Shown here: piece after piece, positions 44,801 to 53,436 of the stretch
Layout: each line of letters begins with the position of its first letter
How positions within the stretch are numbered: position 1 is the first letter of the stretch
From: Echinicola salinicaeni
GTDB taxonomy: Bacteria > Bacteroidota > Bacteroidia > Cytophagales > Cyclobacteriaceae
DNA length: 64,000 nt
Reading direction: 5' to 3'
NCBI RefSeq assembly: GCF_014280965.1
Contig: NZ_JACODZ010000005.1
Span: forward strand, 248,001-312,000
Program-made: the position numbers and the translations under genes
The notes under the pieces: generated by a model
Seen by the model: only the letters and a program-made list of their open reading frames with translations
The model's database searches: none
Told to the model about the DNA's origin: nothing

Positions 44801-44950
44801 GCAAGGGTTTATATTTCAGGACAAAACCTATTGACTTTCACCAAGTTTGTAGATGGCTTTGATCCAGAAGATGCGGTTACTTTTAACAATGTTAATGACA
44901 GTTACCCGCAAGCTAAATCCTTTACCATGGGTGTTAATCTTTCTTTCTAA
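41891..44950 (+). CDS. SusC/RagA family TonB-linked outer membrane protein
   Basis: A 1019-residue outer-membrane importer. Order: signal peptide MKKLFTLIAFFMVSITFAQ, carboxypeptidase-regulatory-like beta domain (about 22-100, with GEPLPGANILVKG), TonB-dependent plug starting near LEEVVVVGYGTQKKK (TonB-box-like VVVGYG), and a 22-strand barrel ending with an aromatic NLSF terminus. There is no N-terminal STN domain, so signalling to an anti-sigma factor is not expected. It works with the downstream SusD lipoprotein as a lid-and-barrel glycan or peptide importer. No CAZyme gene adjoins the pair, so the ligand is unknown. Confidence 0.95.
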   Translation: MKKLFTLIAFFMVSITFAQNVTITGTVTDGESGEPLPGANILVKGQASGTVTDMDGKYSLSVAEDATLIFSFIGYTSQEVKVGSNSVIDVALSGSSLEEVVVVGYGTQKKKNLTGAVGTLSTEDIGSQSVTSAANALSGRVSGVQLIQGSAQPGNDAPTIQIRGVGTVRTSVANQNNDSAPLVLVDGVQSTLNDVHPNDIESFSVLKDAASAAIYGARAANGVILVTTKRGKSGKPKVSINSYMAFQNATTTPDMLSPYDFARLKNEAQTNIGQPEVYSQEELDLLQNGGDSRYSTKGLFEQGYRTGAPLQNHYFSVTGGTEYVKYMFSAGYQDQEGVVIETDSKRYNFRSNVDVKISDKVRTGINISGSLTDSNEPNYSGYGVTQLVRDMIRKAPLNPLRYDNGYISAGNAVLSGRTDGGIHPIGLAKYGGNNNTKYYRATPNLYFELEPIKDMVFRANGSVYVQDRKQSFFRSKMTVSDGESIFNANGLGEYRETDLLSTTSTFELTGRYTKTLGKSTLGGMLGYTSQAYRQDFLSASNEGYNNSILTELDVASLNPSVAGNASEWALESYFGRVNYDYEGKYLAEFNIRYDGSSRFGENNRFGTFPSFSLGWNMAKEDFMSGLQDINELKLRGSWGQLGNQNIGNYPSIATINLDQPYVFGNSLVGGAAARALANPNVKWETTQTSDIGLDATLFDYKLSLTADYYVRKSLDVLLSPPVVATLGNLAPPVQNQGEVENRGYEFSLNYYGSIGSEFEYSISGNWSHNDNKVLKLDEEFLSANKVLTKEGYPINSFYGHIITGIFQSDAEAQDAETYGAQPGGSLVSAGDYIYEDTNGDGVVDSDDRVIIGDPNIRNTFGMTLTADYKGFNFRVLFQGVLGRDVENGVYGTDGLRGYSNLTTAFLDRWTPENTDTDIPRVATGYKYNNSLFVGPAISAAILDASYLRMKHIELGYTLPTETISKFGLSNARVYISGQNLLTFTKFVDGFDPEDAVTFNNVNDSYPQAKSFTMGVNLSF

Positions 44951-44965
44951 ATCTCAAAAGTGAAA

Positions 44966-46405
44966 ATGATGAAAAAATATATTGCATTTATTCTGACTGC
45001 GCTTTGCCTGGGATGTGCTGATTTAGAACGTTATCCGCTTAACTCTATCGGTGCTCCAGAATTTTGGGCAACTAGCGATGATGCCACTTTGGCTATCAAT
45101 GGTGTATACAATGTCCTTGCCCATAATCAGATGTATAGGGACTTTATGAGACATTCTGATGCATTGGTTGATAATGCCTATTCACAGTGGTCATATAACC
45201 ATTATCTGGAGATCAGTGAAGGTAGAGGGTTTGACGCATCAAGTGTTTGGCCACTCAATTTCTGGAGAAAGTCTTATGAAGGCATTGTTAGGGCAAATGA
45301 AGTTTTGCTCAATGTTCCAGAAATTCAAATGGATGAAAACACCAAAAATAGAATTTTGGGAGAAGCTCACTTCCTAAGGGCTTTGTTTTACTTCCACTTG
45401 ACCAATCTTTACGGAGACGTACCTTTGATTTTGACAAAACAATCTGTAGAAGAATCCCTGGTAGCCAGAAATCCAAAATCTGAGGTGCTTACTCAGATTC
45501 TTGCTGATATTAATATTGCTATTAATAACCTGCCTGATTCTTACGGTCCTTCTAATCTAGGAAGAGCTACAAAAGGTGCTGCATTAGCATTGAAATCAAG
45601 GGTTCATCTATACAATAAACAATATAGTGAAGCCATACAAGCAGCGAACCAAGTTACTGCTTTAGGCTATGATCTATTGCCTACTGCTAGCTATAAAGAC
45701 ATGTTTTTGCCAGCATTGGAAAACAACACCACTGAATCGATCTTTGAAATACAGTTTTTGGGCAAAACAGGAACTGGCGGAGTAGGAAGTGCTTTTAACG
45801 CAAGCTCTGGCGCAATTCCTGCATTTGGAGTAGCACCTTATTCCCCACTTCAAGAATTGGCAGACGTGTATGAAGCAGGTGACATCAGAAAAGATATCAC
45901 TATACTTCAAGCAGGACAAACATTTGCTGGAGAAGCTTTTGACCCAATAAGAACTGAAACTGGCCTTGCATTGATCAAGGGAGTAATAGAAGATCCTACA
46001 ATTACCGATGATGGTGATGCCAATTTCGTAGTATTTAGGTATGCAGAAATTCTATTGAACTTGGCTGAAGCTGAGAATGAATTAAACGGTCCTACGGCTA
46101 TTGCCTACAATGCGATAAACAAAATCCGAAACAGGGTGGGTCTTGACAATCTTCCTACCGGATTAAGCAAGGATCAATTAAGAACAGCTATCAAAAAAGA
46201 AAGAAGGTTAGAGCTTGCTTTTGAAGGTCATTACTACTTTGACATCTTAAGATACGGAGCTGCTGACCTGCAAGCATCCATGGAAAATGTAACCAGTGTA
46301 ATTGGGCATGAAAGAATCTATAATTCCAGACTTCTCATGTGGCCAGTGCCTCAAAATGAAATTAATATTGACGAAAACTTATTGCCACAAAATACAGGCT
46401 GGTAA
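44966..46405 (+). CDS. RagB/SusD family nutrient-uptake lipoprotein
   Basis: A 479-residue surface lipoprotein partner of SusC-1. The leader MMKKYIAFILTALCLGC ends in lipobox LGC. The body has the SusD TPR-like helices: ILGEAHFLRALFYFHLTNLY, KGAALALKSRVHLYNKQYSE, VVFRYAEILLNLAEAENEL and IKKERRLELAFEGHYYFDIL, the last two very characteristic. It caps the SusC barrel and binds ligand. Start choice: ATG 44966; a GTG two codons upstream is in frame. It lies 15 bp after susC and ends at a terminator, so the operon is two genes. Confidence 0.95.
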   Translation: MMKKYIAFILTALCLGCADLERYPLNSIGAPEFWATSDDATLAINGVYNVLAHNQMYRDFMRHSDALVDNAYSQWSYNHYLEISEGRGFDASSVWPLNFWRKSYEGIVRANEVLLNVPEIQMDENTKNRILGEAHFLRALFYFHLTNLYGDVPLILTKQSVEESLVARNPKSEVLTQILADINIAINNLPDSYGPSNLGRATKGAALALKSRVHLYNKQYSEAIQAANQVTALGYDLLPTASYKDMFLPALENNTTESIFEIQFLGKTGTGGVGSAFNASSGAIPAFGVAPYSPLQELADVYEAGDIRKDITILQAGQTFAGEAFDPIRTETGLALIKGVIEDPTITDDGDANFVVFRYAEILLNLAEAENELNGPTAIAYNAINKIRNRVGLDNLPTGLSKDQLRTAIKKERRLELAFEGHYYFDILRYGAADLQASMENVTSVIGHERIYNSRLLMWPVPQNEINIDENLLPQNTGW

Positions 46406-46425
46406 ACAGTTATAAATTTTATAAA

Positions 46426-46460
46426 AAGAAAAGCACATTGGAAATCCAATGTGCTTTTTC
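46426..46460 (+). terminator. Intrinsic terminator after SusD-1
   Basis: Arms AAAGCACATTGG and CCAATGTGCTTT with loop AAAT, then Ts. The convergent receptor gene ends 26 bp beyond. Confidence 0.88.
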
Positions 46461-46485
46461 TGTTTAATTGACCCACATAATAACT

Positions 46486-48999
46486 TTATTGCGCTCCCAT
46501 CATTCCTCCATTATCTCCGCCACCACCCTTAAGGTCTTCATTCTCTATGGATCTTTTCTTACGCTTATTGACAGTCATTTTCCCTATGCGGTAACTAAAG
46601 TTGATCTTAAAGTTCATATTTCGCATAATATTGGTACTCTGCTGTGAAATATTATTGGAGCTTATTTCATTATTCATCTTGAATTCTGGAGTCATGAAAT
46701 TCTCAGCACCAAAACCTATACTTCCCTTTTTCTCATTGAACTGCTTATTAAAGCTCAATCCATAAATCCCAAAACCTGAGCTATAACCTTGCAAATTCAC
46801 TCTTCTTCCTCTGGCAAAACCAAAGGCCTGCACCACCCAAGTATCCGTAATATTATAATTACCAAACAGTCTACCACTAACCACAAAACCTTCATTTGAA
46901 GCACTGTAAAGTGGATCTTCAAGGTTATTATCTATTGAGGTATAATAGGTATCAATACTTCCATTAAAAGAAAGCTTATTTGAAATATTCAGATTGGAAA
47001 ATAAGCTCAAGCCATAAGCTTTTTCCACACCGATATTCTCATAAGTGGTATAAATCACTCCATCATCCATTACACTGCGAACGGGCTGGATGGAACCACT
47101 GGAATTTCTAAAGAAACTGGAAAGATTGATACTGGCATTTTTGAAGTAGGTACTATAAGACAGCTCATAGTTATCTGTATATTCTGGATCCAAAAGTGGA
47201 TTACCTTGAGTGATTTGACTTGGATTGGATCCCTGAATATTGGGATTAAGATACCTCAGTGATGGTCTTTGTATCCTTCTGTTATAGGCAGCTTTCACCA
47301 TATTGCCATTTTTCAATTTACGGCTAAGGTTTACACTTGGTACCAACACCCCATATGAAGGGATGTCCGCAACATTTTCTCCAGTCTTAAAATCTGCATT
47401 AATCGTGGTGTACTCATATCTAGCACCTGCTTTTACAGTATAATTCTCCCAAAATCCCAAAGTATAAGACAAATAGGCTGCTGATACATTTTGGTCATAA
47501 TTGAACTCATTGGAAAACTGTGCATCCTCATTCTCTACATACTCACCATCTGCTCCTTCTGCCACAAAATAGGCATAATCACTATTTACCCTCCTCATGA
47601 TATTTTTAGCCCCATATTCCAGAATTTGATCCTCGCCGTTTCCTATAGGTGTGATATAATCTATCTGTACGGTAAACTCTTGATTATTGCTCAGATTGTC
47701 ATTTTTGATCCGCTGCTCTACTAAATCAAAATCATCATCTAATAGTGATTGCACAAAATTATTGGTTCTATTATTACGACTATATAGTGACATGATGCTG
47801 AACTCCTTTTGGGGCTTTTCATACGTCCTGGTATAGTTCAAACTCACATCTACTGTGTTGGATAAATTATCTGTATTTACCCTCCTCATCAAAGCACTTT
47901 CCAACACCTCATCCAAATAACTTTCTGTCAGTAAATTGTCCTGCTTGTTTTTAAAATTAAACATGCCAAAATTCACAGATGCTGCCAACCAATTATACTT
48001 GTCGATTTCATAATCAGCACCAAAATTATATCTCCCCATCAACATATTGTTCCTGGTATCGGAACTTTGAACCGTCCTGTTAATGGTTCCATCAGGGTTG
48101 GTAACTGACTGGGTATTTTCAAATCCTCCATTCACATTATAACCAGCACGGCCAAATCCTCCAAGGGAGAAGCCCCACTTACCTTTTCTTGCACTAGCAT
48201 TCAAGCCCAAATTCGATCCTCTCATTCCTGCAGAGGTATTGATACTTAAGGAAGTTCCCTGTAGGTTATTTTTCTTCGTAACAATATTGATCACTCCACC
48301 AGAACCTTCAGCATCATACTTAGCAGATGGAGAAGTAATGACTTCTACAGACTTGATTTCATCAGCCGGAATTTGTTTCAGCGCATCCGCAATACTACTA
48401 GCGGACATGGTGGAAGGCTTATTATCAATCAGCACGACTAAATTATTACTTCCCCTCATGGACACATTTCCATCCAAATCAACAGATAACATAGGAACTC
48501 TTCTCAGTACATCCGTCGCATCTCCACCTACAGTGGTCTTATCATTTTCAGCATTGTAGATTGTTCTGTCCACTTTTTCCGTAATCAATTCACGCTGCCC
48601 TTGAACCGTCACTTCTTCCAAGGAAACCGACTCCTCTTCCATTTCAACCTCTCCTAAATTGATCAATTTCTGCCCTGATTTTACTAGAATGTTTTCTTTT
48701 ACATAAGGTGAAAAACCAACAAAATTAATTTTCAGCTTATAAGCACCAGGCTTAAACCCGGTTATAAAAAATTTGCCTTCATCATCGGCCACTCCGCCTG
48801 ATACATTCTTATCAGAATCTGTCTCCAAGAGCATTACTGTAGCATAGGCCACAGGATCACCGGACGATGACTCCACCACTGTACCAGTGATTTGGTAATT
48901 AGCTTCTTTTGCATCAGAGGCCGTTTGCGCATAGCCCGAAGGCTTCAGTGAAATCAAAATCAAGCTTAAAAAACACAAAGTTTTTAATAGAGAATTCAT
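46486..48999 (-). CDS. TonB-dependent receptor, outer-membrane beta-barrel family
   Basis: An 837-residue outer-membrane receptor of the carboxypeptidase-like-domain type. It has a signal peptide ending near SGYAQ, a CarboxypepD_reg-like domain (ITGTVVESSSGDPVAYATVM), a plug (DVLRRVPMLSVDLDGNVSMRG, PADEIKSVEVITSPSAKYDA) and a barrel of the OMP_b-brl_2 kind rather than SusC. The C-terminus is a short polar tail rich in G, N, D and M. No SusD partner is adjacent. It is divergent from a LytS/LytTR pair, a pairing often seen where the regulator controls the receptor; here that is inference. Confidence 0.85.
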   Translation of the reverse strand: MNSLLKTLCFLSLILISLKPSGYAQTASDAKEANYQITGTVVESSSGDPVAYATVMLLETDSDKNVSGGVADDEGKFFITGFKPGAYKLKINFVGFSPYVKENILVKSGQKLINLGEVEMEEESVSLEEVTVQGQRELITEKVDRTIYNAENDKTTVGGDATDVLRRVPMLSVDLDGNVSMRGSNNLVVLIDNKPSTMSASSIADALKQIPADEIKSVEVITSPSAKYDAEGSGGVINIVTKKNNLQGTSLSINTSAGMRGSNLGLNASARKGKWGFSLGGFGRAGYNVNGGFENTQSVTNPDGTINRTVQSSDTRNNMLMGRYNFGADYEIDKYNWLAASVNFGMFNFKNKQDNLLTESYLDEVLESALMRRVNTDNLSNTVDVSLNYTRTYEKPQKEFSIMSLYSRNNRTNNFVQSLLDDDFDLVEQRIKNDNLSNNQEFTVQIDYITPIGNGEDQILEYGAKNIMRRVNSDYAYFVAEGADGEYVENEDAQFSNEFNYDQNVSAAYLSYTLGFWENYTVKAGARYEYTTINADFKTGENVADIPSYGVLVPSVNLSRKLKNGNMVKAAYNRRIQRPSLRYLNPNIQGSNPSQITQGNPLLDPEYTDNYELSYSTYFKNASINLSSFFRNSSGSIQPVRSVMDDGVIYTTYENIGVEKAYGLSLFSNLNISNKLSFNGSIDTYYTSIDNNLEDPLYSASNEGFVVSGRLFGNYNITDTWVVQAFGFARGRRVNLQGYSSGFGIYGLSFNKQFNEKKGSIGFGAENFMTPEFKMNNEISSNNISQQSTNIMRNMNFKINFSYRIGKMTVNKRKKRSIENEDLKGGGGDNGGMMGAQ

Positions 49000-49299
49000 G
49001 AAATTAAGATTAAATGGTAAGTTTTATAATATTAAAATTGGTGGTTCAGGAGCGTCACATGGACACTATTCAAAACTAAAGTAGATTGAAATGTTTATTT
49101 TAAAAAAAGCGATAGATAGTACAGGATACTTTATCGACTAATGGGCTGATTCAATAGATAAACCATTTATTTGGAGATTCAGAAACCAATTAATGGAGCA
49201 GAAGCCCAAATTCATGGGCAAATCCTTCCTATTGGCAGATTAGCATTTCTTGTTTTAAGAAGATTGTTTTATGTTTAAATAGAAAAAGAAGCTAAATGC
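49000..49299. other. Divergent intergenic region, receptor / LytS
   Basis: 300 bp, AT-rich. No clear TAnnTTTG, terminator or gene-like frame was identified. It must carry promoters for both divergent units and is the natural place for a LytTR binding site, which I could not pick out by eye. Confidence 0.3.
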
Positions 49300-50376
49300 A
49301 TGAACCAATCACCCGTTTTCCATAAAAACATCTCATTCCTTATACATATATTAGTTTGGGCTGTAGTAGCGGCTACACTATTCTTACTTGGTCCACTATC
49401 ATGGAAAACCACACTCCCTACAGAGTTTTGGTGGAGACAGGCTTTGTTTCTCTCCCTCTTGGTTGGCTTATTTTATTTTAACAAAGATATTTTAGTACCC
49501 AAAATACTCTTCAATGGTAAAATCGGTCTATTTATTATTCTTAGCATTGGGCTGTGTTTCCTGTTAATGTACATGATCCAGTACTTTGAAAACAGCATCA
49601 ATCTTCCTGAACTAATGCACCGGTCATTTCATCCTGATGATGACAAGCCCTATGTAGAAAAGAAAGAATTTATCAATATTTTCATACTTCTAGTGCTTTT
49701 TCTTGGGTTGGGCATTAGTACTAGTGTGGCAGCCGTACAAAAATGGCAATCAGATGAAGCTTTAAGGAGACAACTTGATCAGCAAAGGATTAATTCTGAG
49801 CTTTCCTACCTAAAGGCCCAGATAAACCCCCACTTCTTTTTTAATACCCTCAATAATATCTACTCACTAACCAATATTGATGTGGAAAGGGCTCGTATCG
49901 CCTTGCATAAACTTTCCAGAATGATGCGCTATGTCCTGTATGAAACAGAAAAAGATCAAACCTTACTTAGTAAAGAGATTAATTTTATCAAAGATTTTAT
50001 CGAACTGATGAAATTAAGAATTTCTCATAAAGTAAAAGTAGAGCTGGATATTCAAGAAACTGTTGAGGACAAAGTAATTGCCCCAATGCTATTCCTCCCA
50101 TTTGTGGAGAATTGTTTCAAACACGGCATAAGCTCCAAGCAAGAAAGTCAGATTTATATCAGTGTAAAGCAATTCAAGAATGAACTGACATTAAAAACCT
50201 GTAATAAAATCATTCCCAAAAATCCCAACAGTCCTGAAAGTCACCTGAAAGGAATAGGGCTCACCAATACCAAAAGAAGACTGTCATTACTGTATAATAA
50301 ACAATATGAATTGTCAATTGATGATCAAAACCCTGAAAATGAATATCGTGTAACCTTGAAAATCAATCTGGCATGA
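49300..50376 (+). CDS. LytS-type sensor histidine kinase
   Basis: A 358-residue membrane histidine kinase of the His_kinase (LytS) family. Four helices occupy about 13-31, 47-66, 76-93 and 126-146. The phospho-acceptor region is QINPHFFFNTLNNIYSL with H178. The ATPase N-box is PMLFLPFVENCFKHG and the glycine region GIGLTNTKRRL follows. There is no PAS or periplasmic sensor domain, so the membrane helices probably sense the signal. The stop overlaps the response regulator start (ATGA), coupling the two. Confidence 0.93.
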   Translation: MNQSPVFHKNISFLIHILVWAVVAATLFLLGPLSWKTTLPTEFWWRQALFLSLLVGLFYFNKDILVPKILFNGKIGLFIILSIGLCFLLMYMIQYFENSINLPELMHRSFHPDDDKPYVEKKEFINIFILLVLFLGLGISTSVAAVQKWQSDEALRRQLDQQRINSELSYLKAQINPHFFFNTLNNIYSLTNIDVERARIALHKLSRMMRYVLYETEKDQTLLSKEINFIKDFIELMKLRISHKVKVELDIQETVEDKVIAPMLFLPFVENCFKHGISSKQESQIYISVKQFKNELTLKTCNKIIPKNPNSPESHLKGIGLTNTKRRLSLLYNKQYELSIDDQNPENEYRVTLKINLA

Positions 50377-51110
50377 AAATCAAATGCATCGCTGTAGATG
50401 ACGAACCTTTGGCATTGGATCTTATCTGTAGCTTTATCGAACAAACCAGCTTTTTATCCTTGGAAGCTAAATTTGAAAATGCCATTGATGCGCTTTCCTT
50501 TGTGCATAGCCATGAAGTGGACCTGATTTTTCTCGACATCCAAATGCCGGATCTTTCTGGCATGGAGCTGGCAAGGGTTTTGGACAGCAACAAACAAAGC
50601 AATGTACCTAGAATAATCTTCACCACTGCCTATAATCAGTTTGCCATAGAGGGATATAAAGTTGATGCCATGGATTATCTCCTCAAGCCATTTAGTTATG
50701 AAGAATTCTTAAAATCCTGCACTAAAGCTTACCACTTCTTTGAATCCAAATCGTCTCAATCCAACACCTCAGCCGATAATCCACAACAAAGTTATATTTT
50801 TATTAAGGTGGAATACCAATTGGTGAAAGTCGTGCTAAAAGATATTTTATATGTGGAAGGATACAAAGATTACGTTAAAGTTCACTTGGCAGATAGATCC
50901 TCTCCCCTTCTTTCTTTGACCAGCCTCAAAAACATGGAGGAGATTCTTCCAGAAAATCAATTTATGAGAATACATCGCTCTTATATTATTTCTCTAGACC
51001 ATATTCAATCTATCACAAAAAATACGGTAAATATCAGCAACACTACCATAGCGGTCAGCGAAAACTATAAAGACAACTTTTTGCAATTTGTAAACAAATG
51101 GATTGGTTAA
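50373..51110 (+). CDS. LytTR-family response regulator
   Basis: A 245-residue response regulator. The receiver has D9/D10, phospho-acceptor D55 (LIFLDIQMPD) and lysine in YLLKPFSYEEF. The DNA-binding LytTR domain covers about 140-240, with ILYVEGYKDYVKVHL and NQFMRIHRSYIISLDHIQSI as its most conserved parts. It binds promoter repeats to control adjacent or distant genes. It is translationally coupled to the LytS-like kinase; the likely target is the divergent receptor. Confidence 0.94.
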   Translation: MKIKCIAVDDEPLALDLICSFIEQTSFLSLEAKFENAIDALSFVHSHEVDLIFLDIQMPDLSGMELARVLDSNKQSNVPRIIFTTAYNQFAIEGYKVDAMDYLLKPFSYEEFLKSCTKAYHFFESKSSQSNTSADNPQQSYIFIKVEYQLVKVVLKDILYVEGYKDYVKVHLADRSSPLLSLTSLKNMEEILPENQFMRIHRSYIISLDHIQSITKNTVNISNTTIAVSENYKDNFLQFVNKWIG

Positions 51111-51202
51111 AACTAAATCTAAGGCTAAGCGTTTCATATTTTGACAGATTCGAATTAATTTAAATCAACACAAACCAATTATATACATTTAGCTCCCACG
51201 AT

Positions 51203-51679
51203 ATGACAGAATTGCAAAAAACCTATATGCAGATGGCCATTAATCTTTCGAGATCAGGAATGCATTCAGGCAACGGAGGTCCCTTTGGATGTGTAATAGT
51301 GAAGGATGGAGTTATTATAGGACAAGGTAATAACCAAGTACTCTCCAATAATGACCCCACTGCTCATGCAGAAGTGGTAGCCATTAGAGAGGCTTGCAAA
51401 AACCTAAGGACCTTTCAGCTTGAAGGCTGTGAAATCTATACTTCTTGCGAGCCCTGCCCGATGTGCTTGGGAGCCATTTATTGGGCAAGACCCAAACAAG
51501 TATTTTACGCCAATACACGCCAACAGGCTTCCGAGGCTGGATTTGATGATGACTTTATTTATCACGAATTGCCGCTTCCGCCTCAGGACCGAAAAATCCC
51601 CATGCAACATGCTCCCAATGACGAAGCCCTAAAAGTATTTAGTGAATGGGAAAATTTTGAAGACAAAAAAGTATATTGA
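51203..51679 (+). CDS. guaD: Guanine deaminase (CDA-fold)
   Basis: A 158-residue cytidine-deaminase-fold enzyme. Zinc ligands and catalytic residue are H55 and E57 (HAEV) and C85/C88 (PCPMC). Beyond these it follows the Bacillus GuaD pattern: DPTAHAEVVAIREACK, FQLEGCEIYTSCEPCPMCLG, AIYWARPKQVFYA and AGFDDDFIYHEL. It converts guanine to xanthine and ammonia in purine salvage. The FDDDFIYHEL region separates it from tRNA adenosine deaminases, which lack it. It stands alone on the plus strand. Confidence 0.9.
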   Translation: MTELQKTYMQMAINLSRSGMHSGNGGPFGCVIVKDGVIIGQGNNQVLSNNDPTAHAEVVAIREACKNLRTFQLEGCEIYTSCEPCPMCLGAIYWARPKQVFYANTRQQASEAGFDDDFIYHELPLPPQDRKIPMQHAPNDEALKVFSEWENFEDKKVY

Positions 51680-51736
51680 TACCCGTAAATCTATATCAAA
51701 GGATTTCAGCACCAAGACTTACTAGTTTAGAATAAA

Positions 51737-53296
51737 TCATTTCTCCCTTATTAACTTTTTTTGATATTTCTCTCGAATTACCTCTTGAACTGGTCTGCCT
51801 TGGATTTTACTTTCCAACCATGAAATGATGTCCAAATACAAAAAGGCCCTTTTTTCATAAGGGTGATTTTCATATTGAATCAAGCTATCTCGAAGATCAA
51901 TGAAAGCTGATTTTAATTGATAATCATAAATTCTGTTCAAGTTCCTCACAAAGGACATCATCTCCTGCTGTACCAAGTGCAAATCCTGCATTTTTATCAA
52001 AAACCTATAAACTGTTTTTATTTGATGCTCAAGATTATCATCCAAACCCTCTTCATAGCTGGCAATCAGCTTTAGAATATGGGCAAAGCACTGCAAATCC
52101 TCCCTTAAACCATCTCCTTTATGATCAATCACTTCATTCAAATGACGTATAGCATTGATATTGTCCCCGCCTCCAAAATACAAACAGGCAATCTTATAAT
52201 GTAAAACGATAACGTGGTGCACATCCAACTTATCCTCCAACAGAGTCATTTCCTTCAATAGCGATGGAACCACTGATTTAACTCCTCCACTGAAATCGCC
52301 TGTTAGAAAATGATAATTGATACTATTGGAATAATAATAGAGAAAGGCCAAAACCCTACAGTTATCATCCATTTTAAAATCATCATTCTCCAAGCTATCC
52401 TTAAACTGTTCGAATACTTCTGTGAATCGATCATAATGCTGCAGATAGAATAAAGTATCCAATAAATAATGATAGGCCTTGAGATAATTTCCTGTTGCTA
52501 CCTTTTTCATATGAGGATGCTCTTCATAAAGTCCTACCCAGCGATGTGCAGCTCTAAAACATAGAGGAAAATCCTGCAAAATATGGTAAAACCAAACTTG
52601 TGCCTGAAATAGATATAACTTCTCATAGAAATTAAGCTCTTCCATATCATATTCAGGCATGTTTTTCAGATAATAAGCTTCTACTAGCTTTTTATCAAAT
52701 TCATCTTTCACATGCCCTACCTTTAAGTATAGTCCATATAATTGCAAAGACAGGTTACTAAATGAGTTCTTTTGCGTAGCACTCTTGGCCAAGTTTTTGG
52801 CTTCATTGGCAAGAATTTCAGCTCTATCCCGCATACTCCTGGTGATATGCTGGGATTCTATTACCTTTTCCAACTCCACTATCCTAAGCATAATTGTATC
52901 CAAAAAATACTTTTCGGCTATATGCTTTGCTTTGGCCAATAACCTTAAACTTTGCTGATAAAGTCCCTTATTGTATAAAATCCTTGCAAAATCAATTTGT
53001 TCATTCAACTGCAGCTCCACATTCTGATCAGCGTAAATCAACCGTAGACTGATCAAGATCTGTTTGTACAAATGTGACTTCATATTGGCCAGCTGCTTCT
53101 TGGTAACAGGAGCTTTCTTTAAGAGATAAACTTCATCGTAAGCCTCCATTTTATCCATGGTATCAAACAGCTTCACAAATTTGGCATTTTCATTCGCTCC
53201 AAATCGCTTTGCATAAAGTTTGAACCCCCGCTTCTCTGAAGTGCTCAAAGACTTAATTAAATTAAAAACAATATCTTTCCCTCTTTCTAACTTCAT
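51737..53296 (-). CDS. Helical-repeat protein of unknown function
   Basis: A 519-residue, nearly all-alpha soluble protein. The opening MKLERGKDIVFNLIKSLSTS followed by EKRGFKLYAKRF is basic and amphipathic. The middle shows TPR-like helix pairs (RILYNKGLYQQSLRLLAKAK; ENDDFKMDDNCRVLAFLYYY). I have seen similar proteins only as hypotheticals of Bacteroidota. ATG 53296 was chosen over TTG 53308. There is no signal peptide. It is convergent with guaD and divergent from leuA; no function is inferred. Confidence 0.6.
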   Translation of the reverse strand: MKLERGKDIVFNLIKSLSTSEKRGFKLYAKRFGANENAKFVKLFDTMDKMEAYDEVYLLKKAPVTKKQLANMKSHLYKQILISLRLIYADQNVELQLNEQIDFARILYNKGLYQQSLRLLAKAKHIAEKYFLDTIMLRIVELEKVIESQHITRSMRDRAEILANEAKNLAKSATQKNSFSNLSLQLYGLYLKVGHVKDEFDKKLVEAYYLKNMPEYDMEELNFYEKLYLFQAQVWFYHILQDFPLCFRAAHRWVGLYEEHPHMKKVATGNYLKAYHYLLDTLFYLQHYDRFTEVFEQFKDSLENDDFKMDDNCRVLAFLYYYSNSINYHFLTGDFSGGVKSVVPSLLKEMTLLEDKLDVHHVIVLHYKIACLYFGGGDNINAIRHLNEVIDHKGDGLREDLQCFAHILKLIASYEEGLDDNLEHQIKTVYRFLIKMQDLHLVQQEMMSFVRNLNRIYDYQLKSAFIDLRDSLIQYENHPYEKRAFLYLDIISWLESKIQGRPVQEVIREKYQKKLIREK

Positions 53297-53436
53297 AAGA
53301 ATAAACAACTCAACAAACTGTTTTTCAGTATTTTACGTTATAAACTATACCATTGAACATTGGACAAATATAATTAATACAATTTACAATCAAACCATTA
53401 GATTTTACTTTAGATTTTAGATAAAAACAACACGTT

